The notes under the pieces: model-generated
The model's database searches: none
What the model saw: only the letters and a program-made list of their open reading frames with translations
Told to the model about the DNA's origin: nothing
Shown here: piece after piece, positions 1-6,112 of the stretch
Position numbering within the stretch: position 1 is the stretch's first letter
How the letters are laid out: every line of letters begins with the position of its first letter
From: QYQD01 sp040754095
GTDB lineage: Bacteria; Desulfobacterota; QYQD01
Direction: 5' to 3'
DNA length: 18,756 nucleotides
Assembly: GCA_040754095.1 (NCBI GenBank)
Contig: JBFMFO010000036.1
Span: 1-18,756, forward strand
Program-made: the position numbers and the translations under genes

Positions 1-49
1 GGGAAGAAAAAAAGTTTTGCGCGCGGGGAAAAAAGAAGTAAAAGGAAAA

Positions 50-117
50 TGGCCTACTTTTGGCCGGTCAGCCTGGCCTACTTCTTCATCGGCTAAAATG
101 GCCTATTTTCTAACCGG
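50..117. repeat. Triple TGGCCTA direct repeat, possible IS21-like element end
   Basis: TGGCCTA occurs at 50-56, 74-80 and 99-105, a spacing of 24 and 25 bases. Each copy is followed by a pyrimidine run and then a CGG or CCGG block (TTTTGGCCGG, CTTCTTCATCGG, TTTTCTAACCGG). Multiple short direct repeats of this style are known at the ends of IS21-family elements, where the transposase binds. No transposase gene is visible in the window, so the body, if it exists, lies to the left or is lost. Iteron-like or other binding sites are alternatives. The repeats are seen directly; the family is inferred. Confidence 0.4.
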
Positions 118-606
118 CGGTATTAATTTGATTTACAGATGTCCACGAAACATTAAAATATTTTTCCATATCTGCGTGTGCTGGGGGCACTTTATTAATT
201 TTTGTATAATAATAGATGAATGCTAGGTATTGGCCTTGTCGAGGAGTATGTTTATTTTTGGTGTTCTTTTTATTCATTTTTTAAACATAACATTATATTT
301 TAGCTGGCGACTGTCTTTTTCATAGTCATAGAGAAAAACGGTAGTGGCGTCAAGCAAAAAGGGAGTTTTTGTGGGGTTTTGGGGGTAAAGTAGCTGTCTT
401 ATATTGCCGGTAACAATTTTATGCAGCCGCTGTATAAAAATAAAAATCTGTTATTCAAGGAGTTCCAGGAGTTCCTCGCGCGAAAACAGCTCATACCCGA
501 AAGCAGTAGGAACAGTGCAGGCTGCAGGACAGAAGTCATGGCAACCTATCGAAGACGAATTTATCAGTGGACGTAGGGACGCTGCGCCATGGGTAACAAA
601 GTAACA
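118..606. other. Gene-poor stretch with decayed coding remnants
   Basis: No intact gene is supported here. The DNA is AT-rich at 130-420, with runs of T and A. Open stretches shorter than 60 codons exist on both strands, but none has a clear ribosome site together with a family match. Between 421 and 606 both strands give vaguely protein-like short readings that are antisense to each other, as expected for eroded coding DNA. A TATAAT hexamer at 205-210 lacks a recognisable -35 partner. I read the stretch as mobile-element debris. Confidence 0.4.
274..450 (-). pseudogene. Possible transposase fragment (no start, in-frame stop upstream)
   Basis: A 58-codon open stretch on the minus strand has no plausible start codon. 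In the middle it reads PFLLDATTVFLYDYEKD, which resembles the region around the first catalytic Asp of IS4/IS1634-type DDE transposases (the D-x-T-T pattern). The frame is cut upstream by a TAA at 451-453. Beyond that stop the same frame stays open as far as the stop of the Y1-transposase relic at 607-609, including the stretch ELFSREELLELLE. If genuine, it is a dead remnant. The match rests on a short motif only, so it could be chance. Confidence 0.22.
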
Positions 607-780
607 TTATTCGATTAATTGCAACCCATTCTCACGGGCAATGGTTTTTCCCCTTCCGACCGAGAACCCCACGCCAGGGAAGCTCATTTCCAAACGCCTG
701 GCCAGTCCTCTAAGCGACATCCCCAACTCACTGACTGCCCAAAAGCAGAAAAGACTCCTTGCCTTCACTTTCTGTTCAAC
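607..780 (-). pseudogene. C-terminal relic of a REP-associated (Y1/IS200-like) transposase
   Basis: Fifty-seven codons end in TAA at 607-609 and follow an in-frame TAA at 781-783. The reading KARSLFCFWAVSELGMSL, then GLARRLEMS and SVGRGKTIARENGL, is the pattern of the DnaA-like helix-turn-helix at the C-terminus of many REP-associated tyrosine transposases, normally ARSLLCYWAVRELG...LARRLG.S...VS.SVRRGE. The N-terminal HUH/Y1 catalytic domain (His-x-His and the nucleophilic Tyr) is missing, and I found none between 781 and 915. It is a truncated, inactive copy. Its presence suggests that such transposases, and the palindromes they move, occur or occurred in this genome. Confidence 0.6.
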
Positions 781-878
781 TTATTTTTTCCCCGGCGTCC
801 CCATTCTGCCATTCTGCGTCACAATTTGGCCGGTGCTTCCTATACCTGTTCATCCGTATCATTGAGAAAATGGAAAGG

Positions 879-902
879 AATAAATAAGTTATGCAACATA
901 AC
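879..902 (-). terminator. Weak candidate terminator after the ATPase gene
   Basis: On the minus strand a short stem GTTATG-TTG-CATAAC (plus 888-902) lies 13 bases past the ATPase stop codon and is followed by the T-rich run TTATTTATT. The stem is only 6 bp, AT-rich, with a 3-nt loop, so its strength is doubtful. No better stop signal is visible before the relics further left. Confidence 0.28.
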
Positions 903-915
903 GTCCTTATCGGCC

Positions 916-2235
916 CTATTTAATCCATGAGCCTATGTCAGCAAAAAACTTGTACGCAGGAACTATGTGAATAACAGAGGCATCTATTTTTATCTCTCCC
1001 TCATCTTCATAGGTAACGATCAATCCATTCTTTATATTCATTTCTTCCATTGCCCTCTGTAGCGCCCTCACCTCACGATTTTTTACCCTGTCTTCTCCTG
1101 TTTCCTTTGTAACCTGAATTAACCCGGTCGTTTTCTTCCCCTCCCGACAGATAAAATCTACTTCCAACCTGTTCTCTGTCTGGTAATAAAAAACATCTTG
1201 CCCCTGCCTCATTAATTCCAGAAAAACCATATTTTCAAGAAGCTGGCCCACTTTCTCAGAGAATCTGAAGGAAACAGAAGATGCCATGCCGGTATCAATG
1301 GTATAAATCTTTTTAGGGCTTTTAATCTGCTTCTTTACAGAAAAAGAAAATGCATCCACAGTAAACAGCAGGTAGGCATCAGAAAAGTATCTGAGATATT
1401 CCTTAATGGTCTTATCAGAGAGTTCAAAAAGTTTTGAAAGGGTGTTATACGTATACAGGGCAGCTATATTGGAAATAAGATAAAAAAAGAGTGTATCAAG
1501 GTCGCCTATCTTCTTTACCTTGAACCTCGGCGCGATATCCTGATAGAGGATGTTCCTCGCGTATGTGGAAAGGATTTCTCTGGCCGCTCCCTTTTCTTCC
1601 ACAAAGGCTATTTCGGGGAATCCCCCGTATTGCAAATATTCGTCCCAAAGACCTTTTATCTTATGCCGCTTCCGCAGCAATAGGATATTATCCGAGATAT
1701 CTAATCCATTAGCCCGGAGAAATTCCTTGAAAGAAAATGGATAGACCTCCAGGGGAATTGTCCTGCCGGATAGAAGAGTTATCAATTCTGATGATAATAA
1801 TCTTGAGTTTGAACCGGTAATAACGAATTTAATATTTTTCTGTTCATAATGCGCCTTCACAAACACTTGCCACTCATTAAAGTACTGAATCTCGTCCAGG
1901 AAGCAATAAATCCGGCCTTGTGGGGATGTGAGCTTTAGGTAATCCTCATATATGCGTTCAAGGTTGATTACCTTGTCTTTATACCGGCTAAAATATGGGG
2001 TCTCAAGATTTAAAAAAAGGATATTTTTAGGACTGATGCCCTTGTCTTTTAAAAGGTGATTTATGAGCTGTTTAAGAAGTGTGCTTTTACCGCCCCGCCT
2101 TACTCCTACAATGGAGACGATATGGGGTAGGTCAATGTAGCTTTTAAGTTTATCCAGGATGTCTCTTTTTATTCCTTCTTCATAGAACCCACCGGTCCAG
2201 TGTGGGTTTTGATCAACAATAACGTCTTCAAACAT
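916..2235 (-). CDS. AAA+ family ATPase with C-terminal DUF4143 domain
   Basis: The 439-residue protein starts at ATG 2233-2235 behind a CGGAGT ribosome site. The N-terminal P-loop domain has Walker A GVRRGGKST (residues 44-52), Walker B IYCFLDEIQ (109-117) and a sensor-1-like VITGSNS (138-144). The C-terminal part has the DUF4143 pattern: LENMVFLEL (333-341), LEVDF (357-361) and LIQVTKE (372-378). This E...VD...QV arrangement recalls the PD-(D/E)XK nuclease fold. Length is typical for these widespread, mostly single-copy accessory ATPases, whose biological role is not established. It has no partner gene. It lies behind the operon terminator with its own promoter and a palindrome, so it is transcribed separately from the ribosomal cluster. 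Family assignment is firm; function is open. Confidence 0.9.
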   Translation of the reverse strand: MFEDVIVDQNPHWTGGFYEEGIKRDILDKLKSYIDLPHIVSIVGVRRGGKSTLLKQLINHLLKDKGISPKNILFLNLETPYFSRYKDKVINLERIYEDYLKLTSPQGRIYCFLDEIQYFNEWQVFVKAHYEQKNIKFVITGSNSRLLSSELITLLSGRTIPLEVYPFSFKEFLRANGLDISDNILLLRKRHKIKGLWDEYLQYGGFPEIAFVEEKGAAREILSTYARNILYQDIAPRFKVKKIGDLDTLFFYLISNIAALYTYNTLSKLFELSDKTIKEYLRYFSDAYLLFTVDAFSFSVKKQIKSPKKIYTIDTGMASSVSFRFSEKVGQLLENMVFLELMRQGQDVFYYQTENRLEVDFICREGKKTTGLIQVTKETGEDRVKNREVRALQRAMEEMNIKNGLIVTYEDEGEIKIDASVIHIVPAYKFFADIGSWIK

Positions 2236-2239
2236 ATCA

Positions 2240-2269
2240 ACTCCGAATAAATTGTTATTTATTCGGAGT
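2240..2269 (-). promoter_or_regulatory. Perfect 12-bp inverted repeat (operator or SD-masking hairpin)
   Basis: The arms 2240-2251 (ACTCCGAATAAA) and 2258-2269 are exact complements around a 6-base centre, TTGTTA. On the DNA the palindrome overlaps three bases of the -10 hexamer and covers the expected transcription start. In the transcript its 3' arm contains the CGGAGT ribosome site of the ATPase gene. It could therefore be a repressor-binding operator, an RNA hairpin masking the ribosome site, or both. The repeat and its placement are seen directly; the mode of control is inferred. Confidence 0.65.
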
Positions 2270-2296
2270 ATAGTACGGGTTAATTCCTGGTGTCAA
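2267..2296 (-). promoter_or_regulatory. Sigma-70-type promoter of the ATPase gene
   Basis: On the minus strand TTGACA (plus 2291-2296, exact consensus) is followed after 18 bases by TATACT (plus 2267-2272, five of six consensus bases). The -10 box ends 31 bases before the ATPase start codon, leaving a short leader that is mostly occupied by the inverted repeat. Confidence 0.65.
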
Positions 2297-2326
2297 TATG
2301 TTTATTCCTCCGAGACTCTTACAAAA

Positions 2327-2389
2327 GTCGTCACGGCGGTGAAAACCGGTGTCCAGTAGTTCGGTGGGCACGATAATGCTGTGCCCACC
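2327..2389. repeat. Hairpin-forming intergenic repeats
   Basis: A perfect 9-bp stem GGTGGGCAC / GTGCCCACC (2363-2371 and 2381-2389) encloses a 9-base loop. Just before it, 2327-2357 holds a degenerate stem around GAAA (ACGGCGGT-GAAA-ACCGGTGT). Both resemble families of dispersed intergenic palindromes seen in many environmental genomes. Neither is followed by a T-run, so I do not call them terminators. Confidence 0.5.
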
Positions 2390-2487
2390 CTACAAGGCTG
2401 AATAAATCTGGTATAAAGCCAGAGAATTTCAAGGAGGAATGTCAGATTAAGTCTAGCTTATTACATATTAGGAATTAAGTTGTTATC

Positions 2488-2523
2488 AAAAAAAACAGGC
2501 TGTACCTAGGGGGGTACAGCCTG
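2488..2523 (-). terminator. Rho-independent terminator of the S10-spc-alpha supercluster
   Basis: In the minus-strand transcript an 11-bp perfect stem CAGGCTGTACC / GGTACAGCCTG (plus 2496-2506 and 2513-2523) with a 6-base loop is followed directly by eight U (plus A-run 2488-2495). This is a textbook intrinsic terminator in the orientation of the ribosomal cluster, about 170 bases beyond the rplQ stop. Confidence 0.9.
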
Positions 2524-2566
2524 ATAAATTGGTTGCTATAACGCCTTGCTAATACTGACTGGAGCG

Positions 2567-2647
2567 GTCAGCAGTCAGCTATCAGCGTTCAGCTTAACAT
2601 GCTGTTTGTCTTGATTTTTTGCTGAGAGCTGACGACTGATGGCTGAA
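2567..2647. repeat. Imperfect long palindrome built of TCAGC/GCTGA units
   Basis: Two 27-base arms (2567-2593 and 2621-2647) match as inverted repeats at 19 of 27 positions around a 27-base loop. Each arm is a string of TCAGC-like or GCTGA-like units at about 7-base spacing. It lies in the 3' untranslated region between rplQ and the terminator, so it would be carried on the mRNA. It looks like a dispersed repeat rather than a control site. Confidence 0.55.
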
Positions 2648-2656
2648 AGCGTGAAG

Positions 2657-2676
2657 CCGGAAACGGTAGTTTCCGG
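2657..2676 (-). other. Perfect 8-bp hairpin just after rplQ
   Basis: CCGGAAAC-GGTA-GTTTCCGG starts 14 bases past the rplQ stop. On the minus strand no T-run follows, so it is probably not a terminator. It may stabilise the 3' end of the mRNA or cause partial attenuation before the true terminator. Confidence 0.4.
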
Positions 2677-2690
2677 ATGAGCATTAATTA

Positions 2691-3218
2691 CTATTCGGGA
2701 GATTCGGCCTTCACTTCTTCTTCCGCAGGCTCCTTCTTCTTTACAGTCTTTTTCTTTTCAGTTCCTTCCGATTTTACAGATGCAGCCTTGGTGGAAGCGC
2801 CTCGTTTCCTGGTCGTGGTCTTTCCCTTGCCCTTTTTGCCCCGGGACTTCTCTCCCTCAGCAGCGCCCGTAATCAGCTCTATAAAAGATATCGGGGCTGC
2901 GTCTCCATGTCTCATGCCCATCTTTGTTATGCGCGTATATCCACCCGGCCGGTCAACAAAATGTTTACGCAGGTCTTCAAAGAGTTTTTTCACAATCCCA
3001 TTATCACGGATGACTGCCAGGGCCTGCCTCCTGGCATGCATATCTCCGCGCTTGGCCAGAGTAATCATTTTCTCGGCCAGGCTCCTTAGCACTTTAGCCT
3101 TGGCATCGGTAGTCTTTATCTTTTCATGCATAAATAAAGAGGTGACCATATTCCGTAACATGGCCTCACGATGGGCCGTAGTGCGGCTTAAACGTATTCC
3201 TGCCTTCCTGTGTCGCAT
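2691..3218 (-). CDS. rplQ: Large ribosomal subunit protein bL17
   Basis: L17 binds 23S rRNA near the exit tunnel. The start MRHRKAGIRLSRTTAHREAM and the block RPGGYTRI at 90-97 are the classic L17 core, which ends near residue 119. The 175-residue product carries a 56-residue tail (120-175) that is first Lys/Arg-rich (GKKGKGKTTTRKRG) and then Glu-rich (EPAEEEVKAESPE), a low-complexity, probably disordered extension; many bacterial L17 proteins are 115-130 residues. Its ATG overlaps the rpoA stop by one base (TAATG), which indicates translational coupling. It is the last gene of the cluster. Confidence 0.97.
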   Translation of the reverse strand: MRHRKAGIRLSRTTAHREAMLRNMVTSLFMHEKIKTTDAKAKVLRSLAEKMITLAKRGDMHARRQALAVIRDNGIVKKLFEDLRKHFVDRPGGYTRITKMGMRHGDAAPISFIELITGAAEGEKSRGKKGKGKTTTRKRGASTKAASVKSEGTEKKKTVKKKEPAEEEVKAESPE

Positions 3219-4258
3219 TATCCCTGTTCTCCTCTTCTCTTTTCAATCTCAGATGGCGGAGGCGGCCAATTTTCCAGTTTCATTCCCAGGTACAAACCCA
3301 TCTCAGTCAATATCTCTTTGATCTCGTTAAGAGACTTGCGGCCAAAATTCTTTGTCTTGAGCATTTCTGCCTCGGTCTTTTGTATCAAATCCCCTATCAG
3401 GTGGATATCCGCATTCTTTAAACAATTAGCGGAGCGAACCGATAATTCTAATTCATCTACGCTACGGTAAATATTTTCGTTGATCGCGGTCTTCTCCTCC
3501 TTAAGCTCCTCCCTCGGCTCAACTTCCGGCTCTTCTGCAAAATTGATAAATGCAGAAAACTGCTCCTTTAATATCTTTGCTGCATAAGCCACCGCATCCT
3601 CGGGAGTGACACTCCCATCTGTCCAGACTTCCAGGTTCAATTTATCATAGTCGGTGATCTGTCCGACTCTGGCATGGGTTACTACGTAATTGACCTTTCT
3701 TATGGGTGTAAATATGGCATCTATAGGTATGACCCCGATGGCCTGCCCCTCTTCTTTATTCTTCTCCGCCGCCACATAACCCTTTCCCCATTTAACCACC
3801 ATCTCCATACGCAGGGCGCCGCCGCCGGTTAGAGTGGCTATCGGCAGATCAGGGGTTAATACCTCTGCCGTGCCATCGGTGATAATATCACCTGCCGTGA
3901 CTACGCCTTTCTTTTTTGCCTCGATACGAACAGTCTTAGGCGTATCAGCATGGAGTTTAAAGCGAATATTTTTCAAGTTCAGTATGATGTCCGCGACATC
4001 TTCCATTACGCCTGGAATGGTTGAAAATTCATGAGAAACACCGTCTATCTTAATGGAAACTATGGCTGCACCCTGCAGCGAGGAGATCAAAACCCGGCGT
4101 AAGGCATTGCCCAGGGTAATGCCAAAACCGCGTTCCAACGGTTCGCAGACAAACTTACCGTAGGCATTGGTATGAGTGTCTGTCTCAATTTCCACCCTCT
4201 TGGGTTTTATTAACTCCCGCCAGTTTCGTACAGACAAGTTGGTAAATTCTTTAGGCAT
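3218..4258 (-). CDS. rpoA: DNA-directed RNA polymerase subunit alpha
   Basis: This is the dimeric assembly platform of RNA polymerase. The N-terminal domain shows LERGFGITLGNALRRVLISS (about 41-60), the hallmark of alpha dimerisation. The C-terminal domain near residues 270-330 (SVDELELSVRSANCL, LKTKNFGRKSLNEIKEIL) is the helix-hairpin-helix module that contacts UP elements and activators. I chose ATG 4256-4258 (346 residues) because an AAAGGAA ribosome site lies about 9 bases upstream. A GTG three codons earlier would touch that site. It sits between rpsD and rplQ as in other alpha operons. Confidence 0.97.
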   Translation of the reverse strand: MPKEFTNLSVRNWRELIKPKRVEIETDTHTNAYGKFVCEPLERGFGITLGNALRRVLISSLQGAAIVSIKIDGVSHEFSTIPGVMEDVADIILNLKNIRFKLHADTPKTVRIEAKKKGVVTAGDIITDGTAEVLTPDLPIATLTGGGALRMEMVVKWGKGYVAAEKNKEEGQAIGVIPIDAIFTPIRKVNYVVTHARVGQITDYDKLNLEVWTDGSVTPEDAVAYAAKILKEQFSAFINFAEEPEVEPREELKEEKTAINENIYRSVDELELSVRSANCLKNADIHLIGDLIQKTEAEMLKTKNFGRKSLNEIKEILTEMGLYLGMKLENWPPPPSEIEKRRGEQG

Positions 4259-4274
4259 ATCCGCCACTTCCTTT

Positions 4275-4901
4275 TTACTTCGAGTATAATTCTACAATAA
4301 GCTGTTCTTGCATAGGCATGGTCAGGTCTTCACGCGTCGGATAGGCCCTAACCGTGCCCCTAAAGTTATCTTTGTCCAATTCCAGCCATTGAGGGACGCC
4401 CCGCCTTACTACAGCCTCAATGGCCTCATTTATGGTCGAAATAGACCGGCTTTTTTCTTTAATCTCTATAACATCCCCTACCTTCACCAGATAAGAGGGG
4501 ATGTTAACTTTTTTACCGTTAACCAGAAAATGATCGTGTCTTACCAGGTGTCGGGCCTGTCTGCGCGCGCTGGCAAACCCTAATCGATAGACTGCATTAT
4601 CTAGACGGCGCTCCAATAAAACCAGCAGATTCGTACCAGTCACGCCTTTCTGCCAGTCGGCCTTCTCAAAGCATGTATGGAACTGCCTTTCCAACAGGCC
4701 GTACATCCTTTTGACTTTCTGCTTCTCACGCAGTTGCAGACCATAATTGGAGACCTTTACCCTGGCCTGCCCATGTTGCCCGGGGACATAACTACGTCGT
4801 TCGAAGGCGCATTTATCCGAATAGCACCGGTCACCTTTCAAAAAAAGTTTTAAACCTTCCCGCCGGCACAAACGACAGGCAGGACCTGTGTATTTACCCA
4901 A
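4275..4901 (-). CDS. rpsD: Small ribosomal subunit protein uS4
   Basis: S4 nucleates 30S assembly on the 16S 5' domain, and in well-studied bacteria it represses its own operon. The 208-residue product begins MGKYTGPACRLCRREG and keeps the four zinc cysteines C9, C12, C26 and C31 (C+ type). The S4 RNA-binding module follows with RRLDNAVYRLGFA and ARHLVRHDHFLVNGKKVN. Start is TTG 4899-4901 behind GGAGGT; the conserved N-terminus leaves no better choice. It precedes rpoA, the usual alpha-operon order. Confidence 0.97.
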   Translation of the reverse strand: MGKYTGPACRLCRREGLKLFLKGDRCYSDKCAFERRSYVPGQHGQARVKVSNYGLQLREKQKVKRMYGLLERQFHTCFEKADWQKGVTGTNLLVLLERRLDNAVYRLGFASARRQARHLVRHDHFLVNGKKVNIPSYLVKVGDVIEIKEKSRSISTINEAIEAVVRRGVPQWLELDKDNFRGTVRAYPTREDLTMPMQEQLIVELYSK

Positions 4902-4955
4902 GTTAAGACCTCCTCTATATTTTTTATATTTTTTTCAAACCGGACATGCGCAGTT

Positions 4956-5348
4956 TTACACCCTTCTCCTCTTGGGAGGACGGCATCCATTATGAGGAAT
5001 GGGAGTGACGTCGCGAATAAAGCTGATGTTAAAACCTGCCACCTGCAGCGCCCGCAAAGCCGCCTCACGGCCGGCCCCCGGCCCTTTGACATAGACCTCG
5101 ATGTGCCGCATCCCGTATTCCATAGCCTTTTTAGCCGCATCACTGGCCGCCGTCTGTGCAGCGAAAGGAGTCCCCTTGCGAGAGCCCTTAAACCCCTGGC
5201 AACCGGCGCTGGACCACGACACCACATTGCCGACTTTGTCCGTAATAGTGATAATAGTATTATTAAAAGTTGATTGGATATGAGCGATACCTTCAGGGAT
5301 ATCCTTTTTTTCCTTTTTCTTTCGTCCCGACCTCTTTACTTGAGCCAT
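4956..5348 (-). CDS. rpsK: Small ribosomal subunit protein uS11
   Basis: S11 forms part of the 30S platform beside the mRNA exit channel. The 130-residue protein has the family features GIAHIQSTFNNTIITITD and GPGAGREAALRAL, and ends in the basic TPIPHNGCRPPKRRRV. Length is normal. ATG follows the strong AAGGAGGGAG site. It stands 18 bases after rpsM and 54 bases before rpsD. Confidence 0.97.
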   Translation of the reverse strand: MAQVKRSGRKKKEKKDIPEGIAHIQSTFNNTIITITDKVGNVVSWSSAGCQGFKGSRKGTPFAAQTAASDAAKKAMEYGMRHIEVYVKGPGAGREAALRALQVAGFNISFIRDVTPIPHNGCRPPKRRRV

Positions 5349-5366
5349 GCTCCCTCCTTATAAAAT

Positions 5367-5738
5367 CTATCCCTTCTTGCGGCTAAGCATAGATCGCCTC
5401 GGCCCTTTTCGGGTACGGGCATTCGTACGCGTCCGTTGCCCTCTAAGCGGTAAAGACTTTCTATGCCGCAATCCACGGTAACAACCCAGATCCATCAATC
5501 TCTTTATGTCCATAGAGATATCACGGCGCAGGTCGCCTTCTACTTTATAATCCGCATCGATAATCTTCCTGATCTTGTTAATATCGTCGTCAGTTAAACT
5601 ATCGCTCTTCTTGTTCCAGTCGATACCTGCCTTAGTCAGGATATCCTGGGCCGTCTTACGGCCGATGCCGTACATATAGGTTAAGGCGATCTCCATTCGC
5701 TTACCGCCCGGCAAATCAACTCCTGAAATCCTAGCCAA
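5367..5738 (-). CDS. rpsM: Small ribosomal subunit protein uS13
   Basis: S13 sits in the 30S head and bridges to the 50S subunit and the P-site tRNA. The 123-residue product reads MARISGVDLPGGKRMEIALT, followed by the helix-hairpin-helix YGIGRKTAQDIL. Its basic tail GLRHRKSLPLRGQRTRTNAR is typical. The start is TTG 5736-5738, well placed after AAGGAGG and fitting the conserved N-terminus. It opens the alpha-operon part of the cluster. Confidence 0.97.
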   Translation of the reverse strand: MARISGVDLPGGKRMEIALTYMYGIGRKTAQDILTKAGIDWNKKSDSLTDDDINKIRKIIDADYKVEGDLRRDISMDIKRLMDLGCYRGLRHRKSLPLRGQRTRTNARTRKGPRRSMLSRKKG

Positions 5739-5759
5739 TCTATGCCTCCTTTAAACAGG

Positions 5760-5873
5760 CTATCCCTGTTTTTGTTTATGCTTTGGATTCTCACAAATCA
5801 CCCGAACTACACCCCGCCTTCGAATGATCACGCACTTACTACAGATTTTCTTAACAGATGGGTTAACTTTCAT
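5760..5873 (-). CDS. rpmJ: Large ribosomal subunit protein bL36, zinc-binding type
   Basis: This 37-residue protein of the 50S subunit is easily missed because of its size. Translation from ATG 5871-5873 begins MKVNPSVKKICSKC, continues with VIIRRRGVVRVICENPKH and ends KQKQG. It has the canonical C11-x2-C14, C27 and H32 zinc ligands. It lies between infA (7-base gap) and rpsM (21-base gap), exactly where rpmJ is expected. Confidence 0.97.
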   Translation of the reverse strand: MKVNPSVKKICSKCVIIRRRGVVRVICENPKHKQKQG

Positions 5874-5880
5874 GATTATC

Positions 5881-6099
5881 TTACCTTCCCCTATAAATAA
5901 TACGGCCCCGGGTCAAATCATACGGCGACAGTTCTACCCTCACCTTGTCTCCCGGCAATATCTTGATGAAATGCATCCTCATTTTTCCTGATATATGCGC
6001 CAGTATCCTGTGGCCGTTTTCCAGCTCAACCCGAAACATGGCATTGGGCAGTGTTTCCACAACCTTCCCTTCTACTTCAATGGCCTCTTCTTTAGGCAT
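5881..6099 (-). CDS. infA: Translation initiation factor IF-1
   Basis: The 72-residue, single S1/OB-fold protein occupies the A site of the 30S subunit during initiation. It shows the IF-1 signature: KEEAIEVEGKVVETLPNAMF near the start, NGHRILAHISGKMR in the middle, and VELSPYDLTRGRIIYR at the end. Length is exact for the family. ATG at 6097-6099. It lies between map and rpmJ. Confidence 0.98.
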   Translation of the reverse strand: MPKEEAIEVEGKVVETLPNAMFRVELENGHRILAHISGKMRMHFIKILPGDKVRVELSPYDLTRGRIIYRGR

Positions 6100-6112
6100 A
6101 ATAAAATATCCC

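Noticed and set aside
248..325. 25-residue hydrophobic plus-strand frame behind GAGGAG
   Set aside because: Very short and in a T-rich stretch where such hydrophobic frames arise by chance. No family or context supports it.
421..576. Plus-strand frame reading LLFKEFQEFLARKQLIPESS, like the N-terminus of an integron-type tyrosine recombinase
   Set aside because: Only about 20 residues look similar, there is no ribosome site, and the rest matches nothing I recognise. The opposite strand gives an equally plausible reading.
2677..3321. 214-residue plus-strand open frame opposite rplQ
   Set aside because: It is antisense to the well-supported rplQ and the end of rpoA, and its Ser/Phe-rich composition mirrors the Lys/Glu-rich L17 tail.
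4850..5227. 125-residue minus-strand frame overlapping rpsK
   Set aside because: Out-of-frame Arg/Leu-rich shadow of rpsK, with no conserved features.
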